Source of the DNA: Gigaspora rosea
Taxonomy: Eukaryota; Glomeromycota; Glomeromycetes; Diversisporales; Gigasporaceae
DNA length: 64,000 nucleotides
Assembly (NCBI GenBank): GCA_003550325.1
Contig: QKWP01001063.1
Coordinates: forward strand, 54,367 to 118,366
Reading direction: 5' to 3'
Below the pieces are notes generated by a model. The model did not search any database and was not told the origin of the DNA. It worked only from the letters and a program-made list of their open reading frames with translations. This document shows, piece after piece, positions 10,879 through 22,915 of the stretch. Positions within the stretch are counted from its first letter, which is position 1. The number at the start of each line of letters is the position of its first letter. A program made the translations under genes and the position numbers.

Positions 10879-10994
10879 GATAATTATTGTATGGGTATAT
10901 TGGATACCCAGTTACACAAGGAAAATCCCGTGCCTTCGGCACGGAATATGAACCCGTGTGTAACTAGGTTATTCATTACCATACAATAATAACT
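10879..10994. repeat. 116-bp foldback with CCTTCGG centre
   Basis: A long imperfect palindrome centred near 10935. The core is CCCGTGCCTTCGGCACGG. Outer arms pair AGTTACACA with TGTGTAACT, and ATTATTGTATGGGTA with TACCATACAATAAT. Just upstream, TTATTGCACGG (10790) and CCGTGCAATAA (10867) form another inverted pair, and GACAACCGTGC near 10812 resembles the ends of the 26228-27169 element, so a larger related element may be present. Confidence 0.6.
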
Positions 10995-10999
10995 ATATA

Positions 11000-12379
11000 T
11001 ATTATTGTTGACCGAATATTATAGTCGACACTACAATGACATATTAACTTATCACTTAAATTCCCATGCTCGGCTGTCTAATGAAACTTGCTTTGGACCC
11101 ATAATGATAATGTGGTTTGAAAACAAAACAAAAATAAAATACATATAAACATTTATATTATTATTTTATATATAGTAATTTATTATACTTTGCTAAACAG
11201 AATATATAATGATTTTATTATATATATTAACATCATAACTAATTTAATATGCTCAAAAAATATATTTTGCTGTATTTATGCGATTTGTTTCGATCACAGA
11301 AAATCACGAAATCCACACGTCCCTGATGTTGTGACTATATTTGCCAAGCCCAAAATTCCAATCCCAAAACCAAAACTTATTTTATTATATATGTTGTAAG
11401 TGGGAACTGAATTTAAGTGGATTCAGAATGTTTATATAAAACCAGTATTTTGGATTAGTTTTACGTATCATATGTATACCCATACCCTAACACTAATTTA
11501 ACTAATTTAACCAAATTCACTTCATTTCCATTCTCATTTACAATAGGGATTTTAAAAGTTTATAGTTTGAGCGGTATGTATAATCCAAACTTTGGAGCCA
11601 TTCTGAAGTTGTATTCACGATATCTAGGAATTTCCCCAATCTTAATAATAAAATATAATAGCATATAATGAAACAATTTTCTTTATTTCCAATTATCGAG
11701 TCCCGTATTACCGTATAACATTCGACCAGGACTTTGACTGGAGCTAAAACGCCATACATTCTGCATTGTCTCAAACAATTATACAACACTGACATTAAAT
11801 ACTATGCTTTCTTTTATTCAATTGTTTTGATTTGACATGATTTGTTGTTAGAATCATGTTTCGACAGACATGGCAAGAGATGACGGAATGATCCGAGTCA
11901 TACCTACTAATTTTATGCGGATTATCCATCATGCAATTTGATAATTTCGCAAGTTGTCATTGGCTAACTAATCATGCAATTCATTGGCTAACTAAATTTA
12001 ATTTGAGTTTGTCATAAGATAATACAGGAAATAAAATTCGTTTCTGCACAATAAGTATTATTTATTTTTAATTATCCAGTTTTATTTGCTTATCTGAACG
12101 AATAAAAGGATTTCATATTTAAACATTATTAATGACAGAAAAAAAAAACAAAGATGAGCATTTAAATCAATTTTAATTCTTAGCTTATATAATCACATGA
12201 TTATGTATTATTGATGTTTACCTTCTTTATTTATTTCCAGCAAAACAGGAAAAATAACGAAAAATAATGGGAATTTTTTTCCAAACTTGATATTTTCATT
12301 GATTTAAGTGGTTAAACCAATGTCATAAACATAATACAAAACGAAGAATAATACCACATGTAGAAATAACTCTATATAT
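11000..12379. other. Spacer with one unassigned short open frame
   Basis: The only frame worth noting is on the minus strand at 11538-11795. It begins with an ATG, is 85 residues long and less AT-biased than its surroundings, with a Leu/Ile-rich middle. I recognise no family, see no splice partner, and cannot distinguish it from chance. Otherwise this is AT-rich spacer. Confidence 0.3.
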
Positions 12380-12380
12380 T

Positions 12381-12421
12381 TCCGGTTATAAGAGGGACCT
12401 TCGGACCCTCTTATTTCCGCA
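12381..12421. repeat. Short foldback with CCTTCGG centre
   Basis: The hairpin pairs ATAAGAGGG with CCCTCTTAT around ACCTTCGGA, with one A-A mismatch near the loop. The centre is the same CCTTCGG seen in the foldbacks at 10935 and 26160. No terminator role is proposed, because the context is eukaryotic spacer. Confidence 0.5.
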
Positions 12422-13553
12422 ATTGCAAAAAAAAAAATAAAATAAAAAAATAAATAAATATATAATAATAATATATATTTGCTTATATAAACTTAATCCG
12501 AGTAACACTGTAACAAAATTTGAAATTAAAATAAAGTTAAAAATCATTTATAAACAACTTTTAAAACCAATTCTTACATTTTTTCAATGAGCTAAATAAA
12601 AGCACGGACATTCAGCGGACTGTCCGTTAGATGATCAAGAGACCAAATCAAAAATGTACAACATTACACAACAAATCAACGTGACTGTAGAGGAGAGGTG
12701 GAGACTCAAACGTGTCGGAAATTCATAAATTCATACAATGTGACGCGACATACAAAATATTTATATCCTTCTTATTTTATTCATATTAGGAAGGTGTTGA
12801 TACAGTAGCTATAATTCAAACAGACAAATGAATAGCGCGATAGTATAGTTATTGATAATTATTTAGAATATTAGGTAGTGAGAGTAAAGATAAAATTTAG
12901 AGTGAAATCACTAATGGTGAAACTGGTGTTGAATTTATAAAATTGGTGAAACTAATTTCACCAGCATCTATAAGTGAGAATATATTGCTAAACAAAAATT
13001 GTTGATATATTATACCTTTTCCTGATGCCTTGAATGTATATTATTAATGTATTAGTATATTTTTTAAAAAGAAAAAATGTTTACACAAAATAAAACGTAG
13101 GTTTAAACGTCACCTGAAAGGTAGAAATGATATTAGAAATGATTTCTAAACCTTTAAAATAATAAAGTATTAGTTTTAAATCTCAAATTTCAAACCCCGA
13201 ATCCTAAAATTGAAACCAAACCATGCCCCCGAATACAGCATTCTTTTAAAACCTCCGCTAACAAAGGTCATTTCCGTCAAGTCAAATTTATAAATTCGTA
13301 TGCCATATAATAACTTTATATAAAACCGTACGTTAAACATTCCTGTTAATAAATAATTCTGTATGCCAAAAGGAAATTCTAATTTATCAAAATCTGTACT
13401 GCCCTTTAAATTTTGATCAAATTTTTATACAGTATCTGTACTTCAAACTTTGATCAAATTTTTATATCGTACATTAATAGCCGCCAAACTTCTCTCTTAA
13501 ATGTGTGTTTCCGAACAACGAGGGCCTAATCAGTATATTCAGGGGTTCTAATC
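12422..13553. other. Spacer without a gene
   Basis: AT-rich sequence with no coding frame of note. A small hairpin (CGGACA / TGTCCG, 12605-12626) and a direct repeat of the word TTTGATCAAATTTTTATA (about 13413 and 13449) are the only structures seen. Confidence 0.5.
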
Positions 13554-13626
13554 TCCCAATGATGTTACGACTTAAACCGTAACTAGCTAAAGCTTATCTC
13601 ATAACTAGTTACGGTAATCATTGGGA
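13554..13626. repeat. 73-bp foldback
   Basis: TCCCAATGAT at the left pairs with ATCATTGGGA at the right. Inside, CCGTAACTAG pairs with CTAGTTACGG around a loop of about 19 bases. The left arm carries an extra 13 bases. It resembles a minimal inverted-repeat element; no target duplication is clear. Confidence 0.5.
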
Positions 13627-15109
13627 CGATTCGCTACTCTAATCCCAACCAACGCAAAACTAATGCTGAAATCATCATGCATAAAAATTTTTTTATAACC
13701 TATGTGATATATATTGTAAATCGTAGTTGAAAGGTATAAAAAAAATAGTAAATTTCATAGCAAAAATTGAAAATTTTATAATATTTCTATAGTAATTGAA
13801 TGCGACTAGCTTACAATGAAAATTTTATTTTCCAAAGTAAACTTCTCTTATGCTTCTAATAAAAGTTGTATAAAAAGTTATTCCGGTTTTAATGGTGGTA
13901 GAATTATTGAAATCTGATTAGTATAGTAATAGATCGCGAAGCATTGGTAATTTTCTTTTATTTTACTTATTGTCAAACATTCCTGAAATTTTGCTGTAGA
14001 TTTTATTATCCTTCAGCTGCGATTTATCATTAAAAATCAATTTGAGATTTCGTTAATGGTTTATGATTTCGCAATTTATATTCGAAACTCGAATTTTTTT
14101 TCAACCTGAACAAATAAATTTTGACACCTAAATTTAATTACATTACATGTGTTTAATTAATCATAATTTATTTATTCTGATCGATTTCTAATCATATAAT
14201 TCAATAAATTTTGATGTTGGTAACTTATTGATTCCGAAAATAACTAATTGATTCAGTCGTCAGAAAATTTTTTCAGCCGTCCATAGTTTATGAAAACAAT
14301 CTTTAAGCTCAATAATATGAAATATAAAAAAAGATACATATATTTCTGATATATGAATATTACAGTTATCATATCAACAAGAATCTTACATGCTATCGTG
14401 AAGTATGATAACGACCACTGAGTAGTAATAATTGATAGTTAATTAATTAATGTACAGTACAAGAAATTTCACCAATCGAGAATTTGCTATTTTTATTTTT
14501 AGCGAAAACAGCACCTTAATGACTCATCGTGACTTAAAACGCATAGTAATTAAGCAGGGAATATTGAAATAATACAAAGAATACGTTGTAATTTAATAGA
14601 GAAATGTAAGGTATGTATTTAAAAAAAAATTACATACATCATTAATGCGTGTAAAGGGATTTATTTGCGCATTTATGACCAACTTGACAACGATTACAGC
14701 AACTGCGCATGTGAGTTGTTTTTCTACCAAGAAACCATTTAATTAAACATAATTTTTTTTTAATTTTTATACCAATAATAACCAAAGCATTTAAAAAAAG
14801 GAACATATGCTGGTAAAATTTTTTGTTTCATATTTTATTTCATATAAAGAGGGACGCACACACATAAAGTTTAAAAAATTATCCATAGTTTTTTCTTAAA
14901 TTATTTATCAAAGTCATAGATTAATCTAAACTATTTCAATATTTTTCATTGAAACTAAAAAAGCAACTGAAATAGTATTTTTAAGAACTTAAGGAAGGTA
15001 CCATAAAAAAGCAAAAATTTTTTTTTTTTAAAAAAGGAAGGAAATTTGCAAATAAGTTAATTTAGTTTGCGACGAACGAATATGAAAAAAAAAAGAATTA
15101 AATCTTTTC

Positions 15110-15115
<6 letters not shown>
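13627..15115. other. Spacer without a gene
   Basis: AT-rich, with homopolymer runs but without the repeat families seen elsewhere. No spliced or unspliced coding signal is recognised. It lies downstream of the methyltransferase gene, which is on the minus strand. Confidence 0.5.
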
Positions 15116-15140
<25 letters not shown>

Positions 15141-15142
15141 TT

Positions 15143-15180
<38 letters not shown>
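15116..15180. repeat. Poly-A run followed by poly-T run
   Basis: A run of about 25 A is separated by a few bases (TTAAA) from about 33 T, an arrangement that can fold back on itself. It lies about 90 bp beyond the stop codon of the methyltransferase gene. It may be a scar of two retroposon tails in opposite orientation or simple slippage; run lengths are likely to be inaccurate in the assembly. Confidence 0.6.
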
Positions 15181-15185
<5 letters not shown>

Positions 15186-15266
15186 ATTAAAATAAGTATT
15201 AAAATATAAAAAAAAAAAATAACGAAAATTGAGATAATTAACACTTTTAAATAACCTTTACGATTA

Positions 15267-16565
15267 TTAAAAGGAATTAATTTTCTGACCAACAAATCTA
15301 TGTGTTGACATATAAGTTCTATGAATGTTAAATTCTTGTTCGGCCTTGATCATCATTTCATTATATTCCTCTTCAGTAATATCTAGATAAGAAATTATCC
15401 ACGGCTTCATTTTTCTAGAAAGTTGATGAGCATAAGATGCACCTAATTCACCAGCTCGACGACCCCAACTACCAATTGGACCAATAACAATTTCATGTTG
15501 GATTCGAGATATTTGACCAGTTGAAGTTAATAATCTTCCAAAATTTTCACAAATCGAACCATTTATATCCTTTAACCGTAAATGGTTTAGCACTAAAAAA
15601 ATAAAAAGATAGACATTAAATATATGAAATCATTAAGATATGAAAAAAAAATTTTTTTTTAAAAAATATACAGTATTATATATATATATCTATATATATA
15701 TATATAAATAAAAAAATCTACGTACATGCATCGTTCCATCGCTCGAAATTCGGTCCACAATTGTAGTATTTTGAGTCAGGTTGGGTTAATTCAACCCAAC
15801 CTCCAGGCTTAACTAATCTCACAATTTCGTGAATAATTTGATCTTCCCAATCTTTTTCAGTAAAAATATTTCCAAAAAGTTGAACTAGAACGAAATCGAA
15901 TGAATTTGATGCGAAAGGTAGACCTTCTAATATATTACTCTGTAAGAATTTTACATTCGATCTGGTTAATCCGGAGGGGAAAATTGGTGCAACGTCAACC
16001 CCAGTAAAATGAGAATTAGGATAATCAGACGCCATTTCGAGAGTCCAGGTGCCGTAATTACAACTAAAAATAAAAATATGAATCGTTTATGTATTATTAT
16101 AATTATTATTATTATTATCATCATAATTATTATCATCATTATTATTATTATCATTATTATTATTATCATTATTATTATTATCATTACCATTATTATTATC
16201 ATTATTGTTATTATTATCATTATTATCATTATTATGGTTTTTTTTTGGTCGCTAAATACTTTTATATATAAAACTTACCAAATATTAAGGATTTTGGCGT
16301 TTCCTTCTCTGAGTTTATCTTCAATAGGAGCTCTATAATTACTTTGCCACATATATCTAAGTAAATATTGAGGATCCTGTAGCCAATGTTTTTCTTCTTC
16401 AATATTACTTGGAAGGGGATATTTTAGATTACCATTTAGGCTTGCTCCAATCATACGGTATACAGTATCAGATCGAGTTGGTTGAGTGGATGGCAAGCAA
16501 CGAATGTAATTTCTTGAACCGGATTCATCGTCAACACTATTTTTTTTTGATGGTATATTACCCAT
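15267..16565 (-). CDS. SAM-dependent methyltransferase, three exons, 316 aa
   Basis: Class I methyltransferase of unknown substrate. Exons on the minus strand: 16565-16279, 16063-15726 and 15592-15267 (951 nt, frame kept across both joins). Donors are GTAAGT and GTACGT; acceptors are TTTTTAG. The start MGNIPSKK fits an N-myristoylation signal (Gly2, Ser6, Lys7-8), suggesting membrane attachment. After a variable N terminus come WLQDPQYLLRYMWQSNY (61-77), the motif I region ILNICCNYGTW (92-102), the GVD acidic ribose-binding site (D119), GLPFASNSFDFV, and VRLVKPGGWVEL (beta 5). Family members typically have VLDVGCGPGTW at motif I. Here the acidic residue and two of the three glycines are replaced, so SAM binding may be weakened, although the rest of the fold is conserved. 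Paralogous genes of this type are numerous in Rhizophagus by my recollection. Upstream (minus strand) there is a TATATAATA-like word near 16850 and CT-rich tracts. Confidence 0.88.
15593..15725 (-). other. Intron 2 of the methyltransferase gene
   Basis: A 133-bp GT-AG intron, donor GTACGTAG and acceptor TTTTTTTAG on the minus strand. It contains a (TA)n stretch at about 15676-15706. Joining at these sites restores one continuous reading frame across the splice, with Ala208 followed by Leu209. Confidence 0.8.
16064..16278 (-). repeat. Intron 1 of the methyltransferase gene with an ATT/ATC microsatellite
   Basis: A 215-bp GT-AG intron (donor GTAAGTTT, acceptor TATTTTTAG). About 140 bp of it (16091-16234) is an imperfect trinucleotide array of ATT with interspersed ATC and ACC. 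The poly-Ile and poly-Tyr open frames here are microsatellite artefacts. The array should be length-polymorphic. Confidence 0.8.
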
Positions 16566-17026
16566 CTCTCGATATAATATTCACAATATGTAAATAAGAA
16601 GAAAAAAAAAATATATCGGAGGAATTTATTGCGTACGTAACAATAATAAAGAATGGAAGGTTTATTATGGTTGTTAATGATGTTAATGATGTTTAATGAT
16701 ATCGAAATATCAAAATATTTCGTCTTAAATGTACCAGACGAAAAACTGATTTAACAAACCAAAAAGAAAAAAAAAAAAAAGAGCGAGAAATAAATCTGGT
16801 AGAGAAAAAAAGAAAGAAAGAAAGAAAAATGAATTTTGGTAGCTTATTATATAAAGATCATGAAGGGATGTTAAATGCAGATTTGTTCAATTATAATCAT
16901 CAAGCATGAAAATACATTTTTTTTTTTTTTTTTTTTTTTTCGTTTTTTTTTTTTTTTAGATTACAAGTGATAAGAGAAGGTTTTATAATATTTTTATAAT
17001 ACTTTATAATTTATGAATGTATTATG

Positions 17027-17077
<51 letters not shown>

Positions 17078-17110
17078 TTATTTTATTTTTTTTGTTTTTT
17101 TTTTGATTTA
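16566..17110. repeat. Upstream region of the methyltransferase gene with microsatellites
   Basis: Contains a (GAAA)n stretch near 16809-16827, two poly-T runs at about 16918-16957 and an uninterrupted (ATT)n array at about 17028-17076. On the minus strand, the sense for the gene, these appear as CT-rich and AAT tracts. TATATAATA near 16845-16853 is the best TATA-like word. No second gene is visible. Confidence 0.55.
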
Positions 17111-17971
17111 CCATTAGCGTGACATGACGCACGTCTAGTTTGTTTGACCTTCTGCCCTTGTGTTCAATAAAGCTTTTAAACTTAAAATTTAACTATAGAT
17201 ATATACACACACGTTTTTTAACCAATATATTACCGCATCACCCATGTATAGAAACTCACAAAGGTAGCACCCAAATTTGATTGGTACTTGAAAATTAAGT
17301 CAATAAAATACCCATACCGAATTTACAAGCACAGAGTCCCGGGTAATAAGATGATTCCAAATGAGCATCGACATAAACATGCATTGCACATAAATAAACG
17401 CATTCATGTATTATACAATTTTTTTTATTGGACGAATGAAAGATACGCACGTACGGACGTCATACGTACATACATAAATACCCTGATACGCAAAGTATTT
17501 TTAACATTATTATATTTATTCTATTACATAAAATTTTTTTGTGTTATAATATATTCGGAAGGGCTTAGAAATGTTTTATAAATTTTGACCATTTTGATCT
17601 GTTGCTATTACAGCTTTAAACTAGATCAACATATTTTGAACACAAAAAAAACTTTGAGTAATTATTTAAAGATTTAAAAGGATTAATAGATTTGTTTTAT
17701 TTTTATATGAAACAACAAATAACTCGTTAAAATGTTACACTTAATAAATTGAGAAATCTAATTATGCTAATATTTAATCTATTTTATTATTATTATTAAT
17801 ATTATATATTTTAATAATAATAAATATATTTTAATAATATTTTAATATCAGATATGTAATATTTTTTTAATAATATTTTAATTAATAATATTTTAATAAT
17901 ATTTTAATTAATAATAATATTTTAATAATGGTTTAGTGATATTATATATATACACATATATATCTGATATA

Positions 17972-18002
<31 letters not shown>

Positions 18003-18630
18003 CATTTATTTAAATTACTAATTTATACTATTATTCGTGAGACTGACTAATCGTGAGACCATACATTGATTTTCTATATTGCGTCATGAAAAAAGATATG
18101 TATTATTAAGAACTTAGTTGGTTCTAAAAAATCCGGAAAATCTATTAACACATTAGTTTATAATAATGTCGGGAAAATATTTTTGTCATTGTACCGAGAA
18201 GTATACAAGATTTACTTTTATATTGCTTTTATTGGTAAATCTTTTTAACTAGATATATATATATGTTTATCTTTTATAAAATATTAATTAATAATTAAGC
18301 AACCATTTTGTATGCATAATGGTTAAAGCATTAACTTCTTGTTTTTTTTATTACAATTATTAATTACATAATACATAAAAGAATTTTTTCTTATAATTAT
18401 GTATTTAGTTACTGTATATTTATCGTTCAATTATCTTGAAAAAAATTACGAATCAAATGAATTCTAAAATATAATGATAGTCTTAATATTCATAATAGTC
18501 TTCTAACGTTGAAATATTTTTGTCGTACAAGTTTCTATATTCATACATTCGGAAAAAAAATCATATGAAATGAAAAACTTGAAAATCAAAGATTTCCTTT
18601 TAAGCGATACTCATTCTACAGTATATAGAA
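17111..18630. other. Spacer without a gene; AT palindrome at 17943-17996
   Basis: A 97-residue frame at 17288-17581 starts from an ordinary ATG-poor context and matches nothing I know, so it is not called. At 17943-17996 a near-perfect AT-rich palindrome (ATATACACATATATAT facing ATATATATGTGTATAT) could extrude a cruciform. At 17830-17935 short direct repeats of TTTTAATAATATTTTAAT occur. Confidence 0.45.

Positions 18631-18673
<43 letters not shown>
18631..18673. repeat. Poly-T tract of about 43 bases
   Basis: An uninterrupted T run without a recognisable retroposon body on either side. A second run of about 28 T is at 19882-19910. Possible tails of lost retroposons or simple slippage products. 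Confidence 0.7.
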
Positions 18674-18677
<4 letters not shown>

Positions 18678-19879
18678 TTATTAATTAAGAAAAATGCTCA
18701 TCACTTAATAACCTTAACTAATAACCTTCAAAAAAAATTTTTTTAATTACTTAGCGTTAAGGTCGATGATCAATTCATGTCAAAATTTGGTTTTTCAGAT
18801 AGTATGCGTACCAGATTTTCGATGCCGGCACATGTAAAATAGATTTCCGAATTTAATCACTTTTATTTCTCTTCATCCATTTAAGTATTATATAATGCAT
18901 TTCATTTACCATAAATGCCATTATTATTTATTTTGTAATAAACAATTATATATTTTGCGCAAATAAATCTCAAATTTTATTTATAGATAAAGTTTATAAC
19001 GCTAGAACGATAATGTTTGTAGCTAAGCATGCATACAACAATTGAAGAACATTGGATACAATAAAAAATGTTTTTATCTATTTATGAGTTATGATGAATG
19101 CTATCTTATTAATGTTTACATTTATTAATGTTTATACACGTATGTATGCAAATTATTTATTTACAATAATAATTCATTTATTCGATAAACTGGTTTGTTG
19201 GTTTTTTTTTTTCGATTTAATTCATATCACTGTATTAATTTCTCATTATTTTAGCACCAATCGTCGGTGATAAACGAATTATTGTTCTATAATGCGAACT
19301 ATTTCGTTCGAATACTTTTATATTTTTTTGCATTCCTGAAATTTTATGCCAAGAATTGAATCGTTCTTATCCCGTATTGTTCTAATTCGGGATCTTCGTC
19401 AATGCATCAATAAACTTACAAATTAGGCATATATATATATATATCTATTCAACTTATATGTACTGTACGTACAATGTACGTATATAAAGTACATTGTCAT
19501 TAGACTTTTCAACGTCGTTAATACCATGATATTTACAAGAAAACTGTTTAGTTCTTCATTCAATTATTATATAATTTATATAATTGGAATAGTGAGAAAT
19601 TATTAATAATTCGCTTTAAAAATTTAAATTATTTTAATTCGTTTATTGCTTCTAGAAAAAAGAAAAATAGAATCTTCTTTCTCTTTCATCAATATGAATT
19701 TGTAAAAAAAAATTTTTTTTTTTATAAAATTAACTAGAAAAACAATGATACACAAACTTTTGTACTCGCATGTACAAATTTTAAAACTCCTATTTATCAT
19801 TCTGACAAAACCAATGGTCTTTAAGTACTATTTATGTAAGAATGTGGCTTTAAGGAGGTAACCGTTGCATTGCATCTTT

Positions 19880-19914
<35 letters not shown>

Positions 19915-20066
19915 ATAAAATTCTAACCTACTAATATACAGATATAGATATAGATTATTCTTTTTAATTAAACGTGAGAAAAAAATACATTAGGAATTTT
20001 ATACAATATTATACAGTAATTTGAATAAATCAATTACATAAAAAATTTTTTTAAATGATTATTAAC
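18674..20066. other. Spacer without a gene
   Basis: AT-rich with homopolymers and a small palindrome at 19462-19481 (TACTGTACGTACAATGTACG region). No coding frame, RNA gene or mobile element is recognised. Confidence 0.45.
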
Positions 20067-20240
20067 ATACATATTATACATACATACATATTATACATAC
20101 ATACATACATATTATACATACATACATACATATTATACATACATACATACATATTATACATACATACATACATATTATACATACATACATATGTACATAC
20201 ATATGTACATATATACATATATACATATATATATATATAA
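20067..20240. repeat. ATTATACATACATACATACAT minisatellite (22-bp units) plus TA/CA microsatellite
   Basis: Units of CATA repeats each separated by a single TATTATA, giving five or so copies of a 22-bp period, then decaying into GTACATATA/CATATATA. Open frames across it on both strands are repeat artefacts. Confidence 0.75.
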
Positions 20241-22244
20241 TATACTGTATTTATCAAATAAACAAAATTAAAATTTTTATTATATAGTGTGCATTATTAA
20301 AATTTTTCACCATTTGTGAAACTTTATTCAGTAAGGGTGCTAAACAAGAAAGTTACTGATACATAATCTTGCTTCTTGTTCAGCCAATAATGACAATAAC
20401 GTAATGTTTGTAAATGTAACACGTGAGGTAATATAATAAGCTATTTTTAATATTTACTAACTAGAGATAGAAACTTACATGCCGTGACATACCTTGTCTT
20501 TAAGGTAAATATTCGTTGTAAGCAAATTTAAGTCATTATATAAAGTGATATAAGATCATTATAAAGTAATTAACTTTAAGCAATATAAAGAAAATATAGA
20601 CAATATATATAATATAACAGTATAAGCGATATAGGAAATATATAAAGATATGCATATAGGCTGAATAACTCGGGAGTTGTCATTACATAAAATACGCCTG
20701 ATAAATTCTGACAAATTGATAAAAATTTAAGATGATAAATCTATAAATGCTATTGGATTCCTCTATTTTATTGCCTTTCTAGAAACCAAATTTGGTTCCT
20801 CATATAAGTAGAAAAAACTAACAAAAAAGATGCATAATTACATCACTATTAATCGTAAGGATCGTATAGGATAAATTTAATTGTATCACACGTGATATTG
20901 TCACCTATAAGATCTTCCCTGGTAATGTCCGGTTTGTTTGGTTTTTGTTTGAACCTATCAATATCAGCCTATTGCAATAAAACCGGTCTGTTGATACGGC
21001 CATAAGTTTTTTTCGGATAAATTACTTTATGAACTAATCATTTCAAGAATTTTAAATTTCTCGCGTTTCAGCATTAATGGCTTCGTGATTTAGTTTTCTC
21101 GTTTTTGATAATACAGTATTGATAATTGATAATATTGATTATATTGATACATATCAGATATATATTATATCTATATATATCTATAAATATATATTTGGTT
21201 ACATAATATATATATATTTTTCGATTACATAATTTATATATATTTTATGATTACATAATTTCAGCACTTTCTACTTCCAATCATGTTTTCATTATGCAAA
21301 ATGGCATAGAGAAATGCTGTTTATTTTGCCGTTATCAGGGATAAAACAACGTATGCGCTCCTTAATGTTAATAATGGTGCAAAAGTATTGTATCAGGTAT
21401 TTTTAAGATGAAACGGTTTGAATACAGGATGAACGATCTATTTCTCATTAACCAAATAATTTATCTTTTTGCAAAAATAAGCTTATATTATTAATTATGA
21501 ATGAATCTATTATGAACCTATAATATTGCACGCTTTCAAACGATTCTTATATAGAATAAATAAATTTTTGGTATCGTGTAATCCTACTTACTAAGTAGAT
21601 TCTTTAGGAAAAATTATATACTTGTATTTTAGGTATAAAAACAAAATCAATTTATGTACTAAATTTATCATCAATTATTAATTGAAATTATTTATGTACC
21701 AAGACCCTTATCGTTAAATATTTATACCTGCATTATGTTTGCTATATATGTATTTAAAAAAAAAAAGGATTTGCATAAAATAATAATTTTTTTTTTGTTG
21801 AAAATATGCTTAATAAACTATGCAAGTTATACCGGGCATATAAACTATATTTCAATACTATGCATATATATATTATGCGTCGATTATTAATTGATGCCGA
21901 TCAAATTTCAATTTCTTCCGATTGATAAATGTAGTTTATATAATAGCTTATGATATTAAATTGATATCAATAATGAATAAAAAATGATTCTTTTATTAAT
22001 AAGTAATTTTTTTATTATCATGTAATTTTTTTTTCTTTCGATTAATGGATCTGTCGTTTGTGACCCGTGAGGCCTTTGACCAAATATTGGAAACATACAC
22101 AAATAAAGAAAAAAACAAATGAAGGTTGATGGATAGAGAACGCTACAATAAATTTCTTAATATATTAAAAAAATCCATATATCGATATTTAGTGTAACCC
22201 AACATTTAAACATTGGACCACTAATACCTTTAAAGTTCATCGTA
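20241..22244. other. Spacer; possible left part of a 2.3-kb element beginning near 20884
   Basis: No gene is recognised. At 20884 TTGTATCACACGTGATATTG begins a sequence mirrored near 23132-23157 (reverse complement begins TTGTATCACAGGTGACAATA). This raises the possibility that 20884-23157 is one inverted-repeat-bounded element enclosing the exon-like pieces at 22245-22915. No duplication is visible at its ends. Confidence 0.3.
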
Positions 22245-22589
22245 TTGATACTACAGAAAAACTTCACATACGTAAACAAGACCGAAAGTTTGGGAACTCA
22301 AGTGTGCGCTTCAAGCGACCGAAACATGCTAGTCAAGAGAAGGCCTGGCGAAAGGTATAAAAAAAAAATTATAAATAAAAATAACATTTTTTATTTAATC
22401 ATAAATAGATTCATGTCGGTATTGTTATGTTTATATTCCTCAGCAGTTAGTATAAAATTCAGCCAATGAATGTAACTTATGCGTTACTCGAAGAACTCAA
22501 AGAGCTTCAAAAAGAATCCTATTAATGTGTCCAATCATTCCCGAAGGTTTCCTGAATCATGTTCAGGCAAGTGAATAATTTATTAAAAA

Positions 22590-22622
<33 letters not shown>

Positions 22623-22915
22623 TAACTTATACAGTATGTTATTTAGTCAAGAATATCCATCACAAGAATGATCAGCCGAAGAACACTTAACTCATACATT
22701 TCTGAAGTAAGTAAATAAAAAAAAAATTGAATTTAGATTATTTAAATTATTTAAATTATTTAAATTAAAATCTTACTAATATAATTTGAATTAAAAGTAA
22801 CATGCAAATAAAAATGGTTCAAACCAATAACCTCGCCCAGATTCTTGCATTGCTGAAAAAACAAATTGCAATACAAAATCATGCTCTTGTAGAAAAACAG
22901 TCAAGATGTTAGATG
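22245..22915 (+). pseudogene. Exon-like fragments of an unassigned spliced gene with a Cys-rich C terminus
   Basis: Short coding-like pieces are separated by intron-like spacers: 22245-22356 followed by a GTATAA donor; about 22444-22565 after a TCAG acceptor; about 22645-22708 between TTTAG and GTAAGTAAAT; and about 22840-22915. The last piece, in one frame, contains CNTKSCSCRKTVK, a CxxxxCxC spacing like the Cys-rich CXC/CRC motifs of some transposase-derived and chromatin proteins. I could not assemble one continuous frame with confidence. It may be the decayed transposase of a 20884-23157 element or a host pseudogene. Confidence 0.25.

Noticed and set aside
16009-16338. Poly-Ile and poly-Tyr open frames
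   Set aside because: They are readings of the ATT/ATC microsatellite within intron 1 of the methyltransferase gene.
17288-17581. 97-codon plus-strand ORF
   Set aside because: No motif, AT-driven composition with Phe/Leu/Tyr-rich tail, and no splice partner; indistinguishable from chance.
20051-20257. Tyr/Met/Cys-rich open frames on both strands
   Set aside because: Produced by the ATACATACAT minisatellite.
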